Below are positions 62,595-64,000 of a DNA stretch of 64,000 nt, in pieces. Source of the stretch: Rudanella lutea DSM 19387. Its GTDB lineage: Bacteria; Bacteroidota; Bacteroidia; Cytophagales; Spirosomataceae. Position 1 is the first letter of the stretch; each line of letters starts with the position of its first letter. A program made the translations under genes and the position numbers. A model generated the notes under the pieces. That model saw only the letters and a program-made list of their open reading frames with translations, was not told where the DNA came from and ran no database searches. The DNA lies in the NCBI RefSeq assembly GCF_000383955.1, contig NZ_KB913013.1:1097694-1161693 (forward strand), given 5' to 3'.

Positions 62595-64000
62595 TTAAAG
62601 TCCGATGTTGAGCCCGGCCATAAATACCCGTGGCTTGGGATAATCGTACAGGGCTACCCCCTGATCGAAGGCATTTCCGGTGGTCGACACTTCGGGGTCG
62701 TACCCCTCGTATTTGGTACGCAGGAAGAAGTTCTGCACCGACGCAAAGGCGCGCAGCCGGTTCAGTTTCAGCTTACTGGCGATGGGTGCCGGGAACGTGT
62801 ACGACAGTAGCAGGTTGCGACCCCGGATAAACGAGCCATCCTGCACGCGGTGGGTGTCTTCGTTGGTGTTGTACCCTGCCGATACGGGCCGGAACTGCGC
62901 AATGGGCGTGTTCTGGTTTTCGGGTGTCCAGGCGTTGAGCACCGTCTTGAAACTGTTGGCAATACCCTGACGGTCTTCGGCCGAGTGCTGACTGCGGAAC
63001 AGAACATCGTTGCCGTACATGAATTGCAGATCAACGGTAAGGTCGAAGTTGCGGTAGCGGAAGTTGTTGAGCAACGTCCCGAATCCGTCGGGGATACCCT
63101 TGCCAATGATAACCCGGTCTTTGTCGTTGATGACGCCGTCCTGATTTACGTCCTGGTACTTCACGTCGCCCGGTTTTTTGAGGTATTTGGCCGCCTGCGA
63201 CTCCTCGGCCGTACCCCAGGTACCCTGATGCACAAACCCAAAGTACGAGCCTACCGGCTGTTGCTCCCGCACAATGGTGAAGCCCACAAAAATGTCGGAG
63301 CCACCCGTGAGGGCCAATACCTTGTTTTTGTTGAACGAGATATTGAACGTCGTATTCCAGCTAAACCCGCCCGTGTTGACGTTCACACTGTTCAGGGCCA
63401 GTTCGACACCCCGGTTTTCCATACTACCCACGTTTTTGGCGACCGTTTCGTAGCCGCTACTGAAGGGTACGGGGGCATTCAGGAGCATATCGGTAGTGAG
63501 TTTGCGGTACAGGTCAAGCTCCAGCGACAGCCGGTTGTTGAACAAACCAAGTTCGAGACCCACATCGACCTGATGGGTTTTCTCCCAACGCAGGTCGGGG
63601 TTGGCGAGTCGGCCGGTGCCTACGCCAATAGCACGTGCATTACCAAAAATGACCGAGTAGTTGCCCAGACCCGCGAGGGCCTGATAAGCTGTAATTTCGG
63701 AATTACCCGTGACCCCATAGCTGGTGCGGAGTTTCAGATTCGAGATGACAGGCACGCTCTTCATGAAATCTTCTTCGATAACGCGCCAGGCCAAAGCCGC
63801 CGAGGGAAAAAAGGCGTACCGGTTCGACGAACCAAACTTCGACGAGCCATCGACCCGGCCCGTGAGCGTAAACAGGTACTTGTCGCGCAGACCGTAGTTG
63901 ACCCGCCCGAAGTACGAGTTGAGGCCGTAGCCCACCGCCGACGAGCTGGGGGCCTGCGGCACTGAACCCGCGCCGAGGTTATTGAACAGGAAATAATCGT
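62595..64000 (-). CDS. SusC/RagA-type TonB-dependent transporter, N-terminus outside window
   Basis: C-terminal 467 residues of a SusC barrel; the frame is open through base 64000, reading DYFLFNNLGAGS before the internal GTG at 63962, so that codon is not a start. Barrel features are YFGRVNYGLRDKYLFTLTGR, GSSKFGSSNRYAFFPSAALAW, LKLRTSYGVTGNSEIT, NPDLRWEKTHQVDVGLELG and a final PRVFMAGLNIGL. SusC proteins are about 1000-1100 residues, so more than half lies beyond the window. Confidence 0.95.
   Translation of the reverse strand, partial: DYFLFNNLGAGSVPQAPSSSAVGYGLNSYFGRVNYGLRDKYLFTLTGRVDGSSKFGSSNRYAFFPSAALAWRVIEEDFMKSVPVISNLKLRTSYGVTGNSEITAYQALAGLGNYSVIFGNARAIGVGTGRLANPDLRWEKTHQVDVGLELGLFNNRLSLELDLYRKLTTDMLLNAPVPFSSGYETVAKNVGSMENRGVELALNSVNVNTGGFSWNTTFNISFNKNKVLALTGGSDIFVGFTIVREQQPVGSYFGFVHQGTWGTAEESQAAKYLKKPGDVKYQDVNQDGVINDKDRVIIGKGIPDGFGTLLNNFRYRNFDLTVDLQFMYGNDVLFRSQHSAEDRQGIANSFKTVLNAWTPENQNTPIAQFRPVSAGYNTNEDTHRVQDGSFIRGRNLLLSYTFPAPIASKLKLNRLRAFASVQNFFLRTKYEGYDPEVSTTGNAFDQGVALYDYPKPRVFMAGLNIGL

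Noticed and set aside
62595-63962. A complete short SusC starting at the GTG at 63962
   Set aside because: The frame continues in-family to the window edge, so the gene is truncated by the window rather than starting there.

Overview
The window reads as chromosomal DNA of a Bacteroidota bacterium of the order Cytophagales, most likely near Spirosoma and its relatives. The evidence is three SusC/SusD outer-membrane pairs, a C-terminal tail typical of type IX secretion, stand-alone LytTR regulators, several promoters with the Bacteroidota -7 box TAnnTTTG, and moderately high GC. No rRNA, tRNA, CRISPR array, prophage or complete insertion sequence was seen.

Layout. 1-14.5 kb is mostly housekeeping: a truncated glycerate kinase, a sugar/H+ symporter, radA, an outer-membrane barrel protein, two LytTR proteins, pheS, xseA-xseB, a DUF937-OmpA protein, an SDR and a B12-binding radical SAM protein. 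14.6-25.9 kb holds small membrane and secreted proteins, mscS, corA, and an unusual minus-strand unit in which a ParE-type toxin and its antitoxin sit between two amidohydrolase-family proteins. 26.2-33.2 kb is a compact glycoconjugate cluster (GT4, GmhB-type phosphatase, GT9, NodU-type carbamoyltransferase, GT2, GT9), bracketed by two near-identical 102-bp inverted-repeat elements. 33.5-36.6 kb has a carboxylesterase, a further GT4 and a VOC protein. 37.0-52.5 kb is a two-component system followed by a polysaccharide utilisation locus: SusC, SusD, a glycan-binding lipoprotein, CBM35-GH26, GH9, an acetylesterase and a second GH26. It is best read as a locus for acetylated (gluco)mannan. 52.6-54.9 kb is hisG-hisD. 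55.6-64 kb (minus strand) has two more SusC/SusD pairs, the last cut by the window end.

The strongest unusual signals are these. (1) A 606-bp DUF4160-DUF2442 two-gene cassette is inserted at the 3' end of hisD and bracketed by an exact 44-bp duplication of the hisD terminus. (2) About ten intergenic inverted repeats have arms built from locus-specific degenerate words of 7-9 nt, mostly starting right after a stop codon and sometimes inside operons. Some are demonstrably mobile: a 140-bp element at 2519-2658 has perfect 12-bp terminal inverted repeats and an 8-bp target duplication, and one copy of the 102-bp element is flanked by an 11-bp direct repeat. (3) One and a half of the amidohydrolase modules have lost the metal-binding HxH motif.

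Readings of function rest on motifs and family knowledge; no database search was run.
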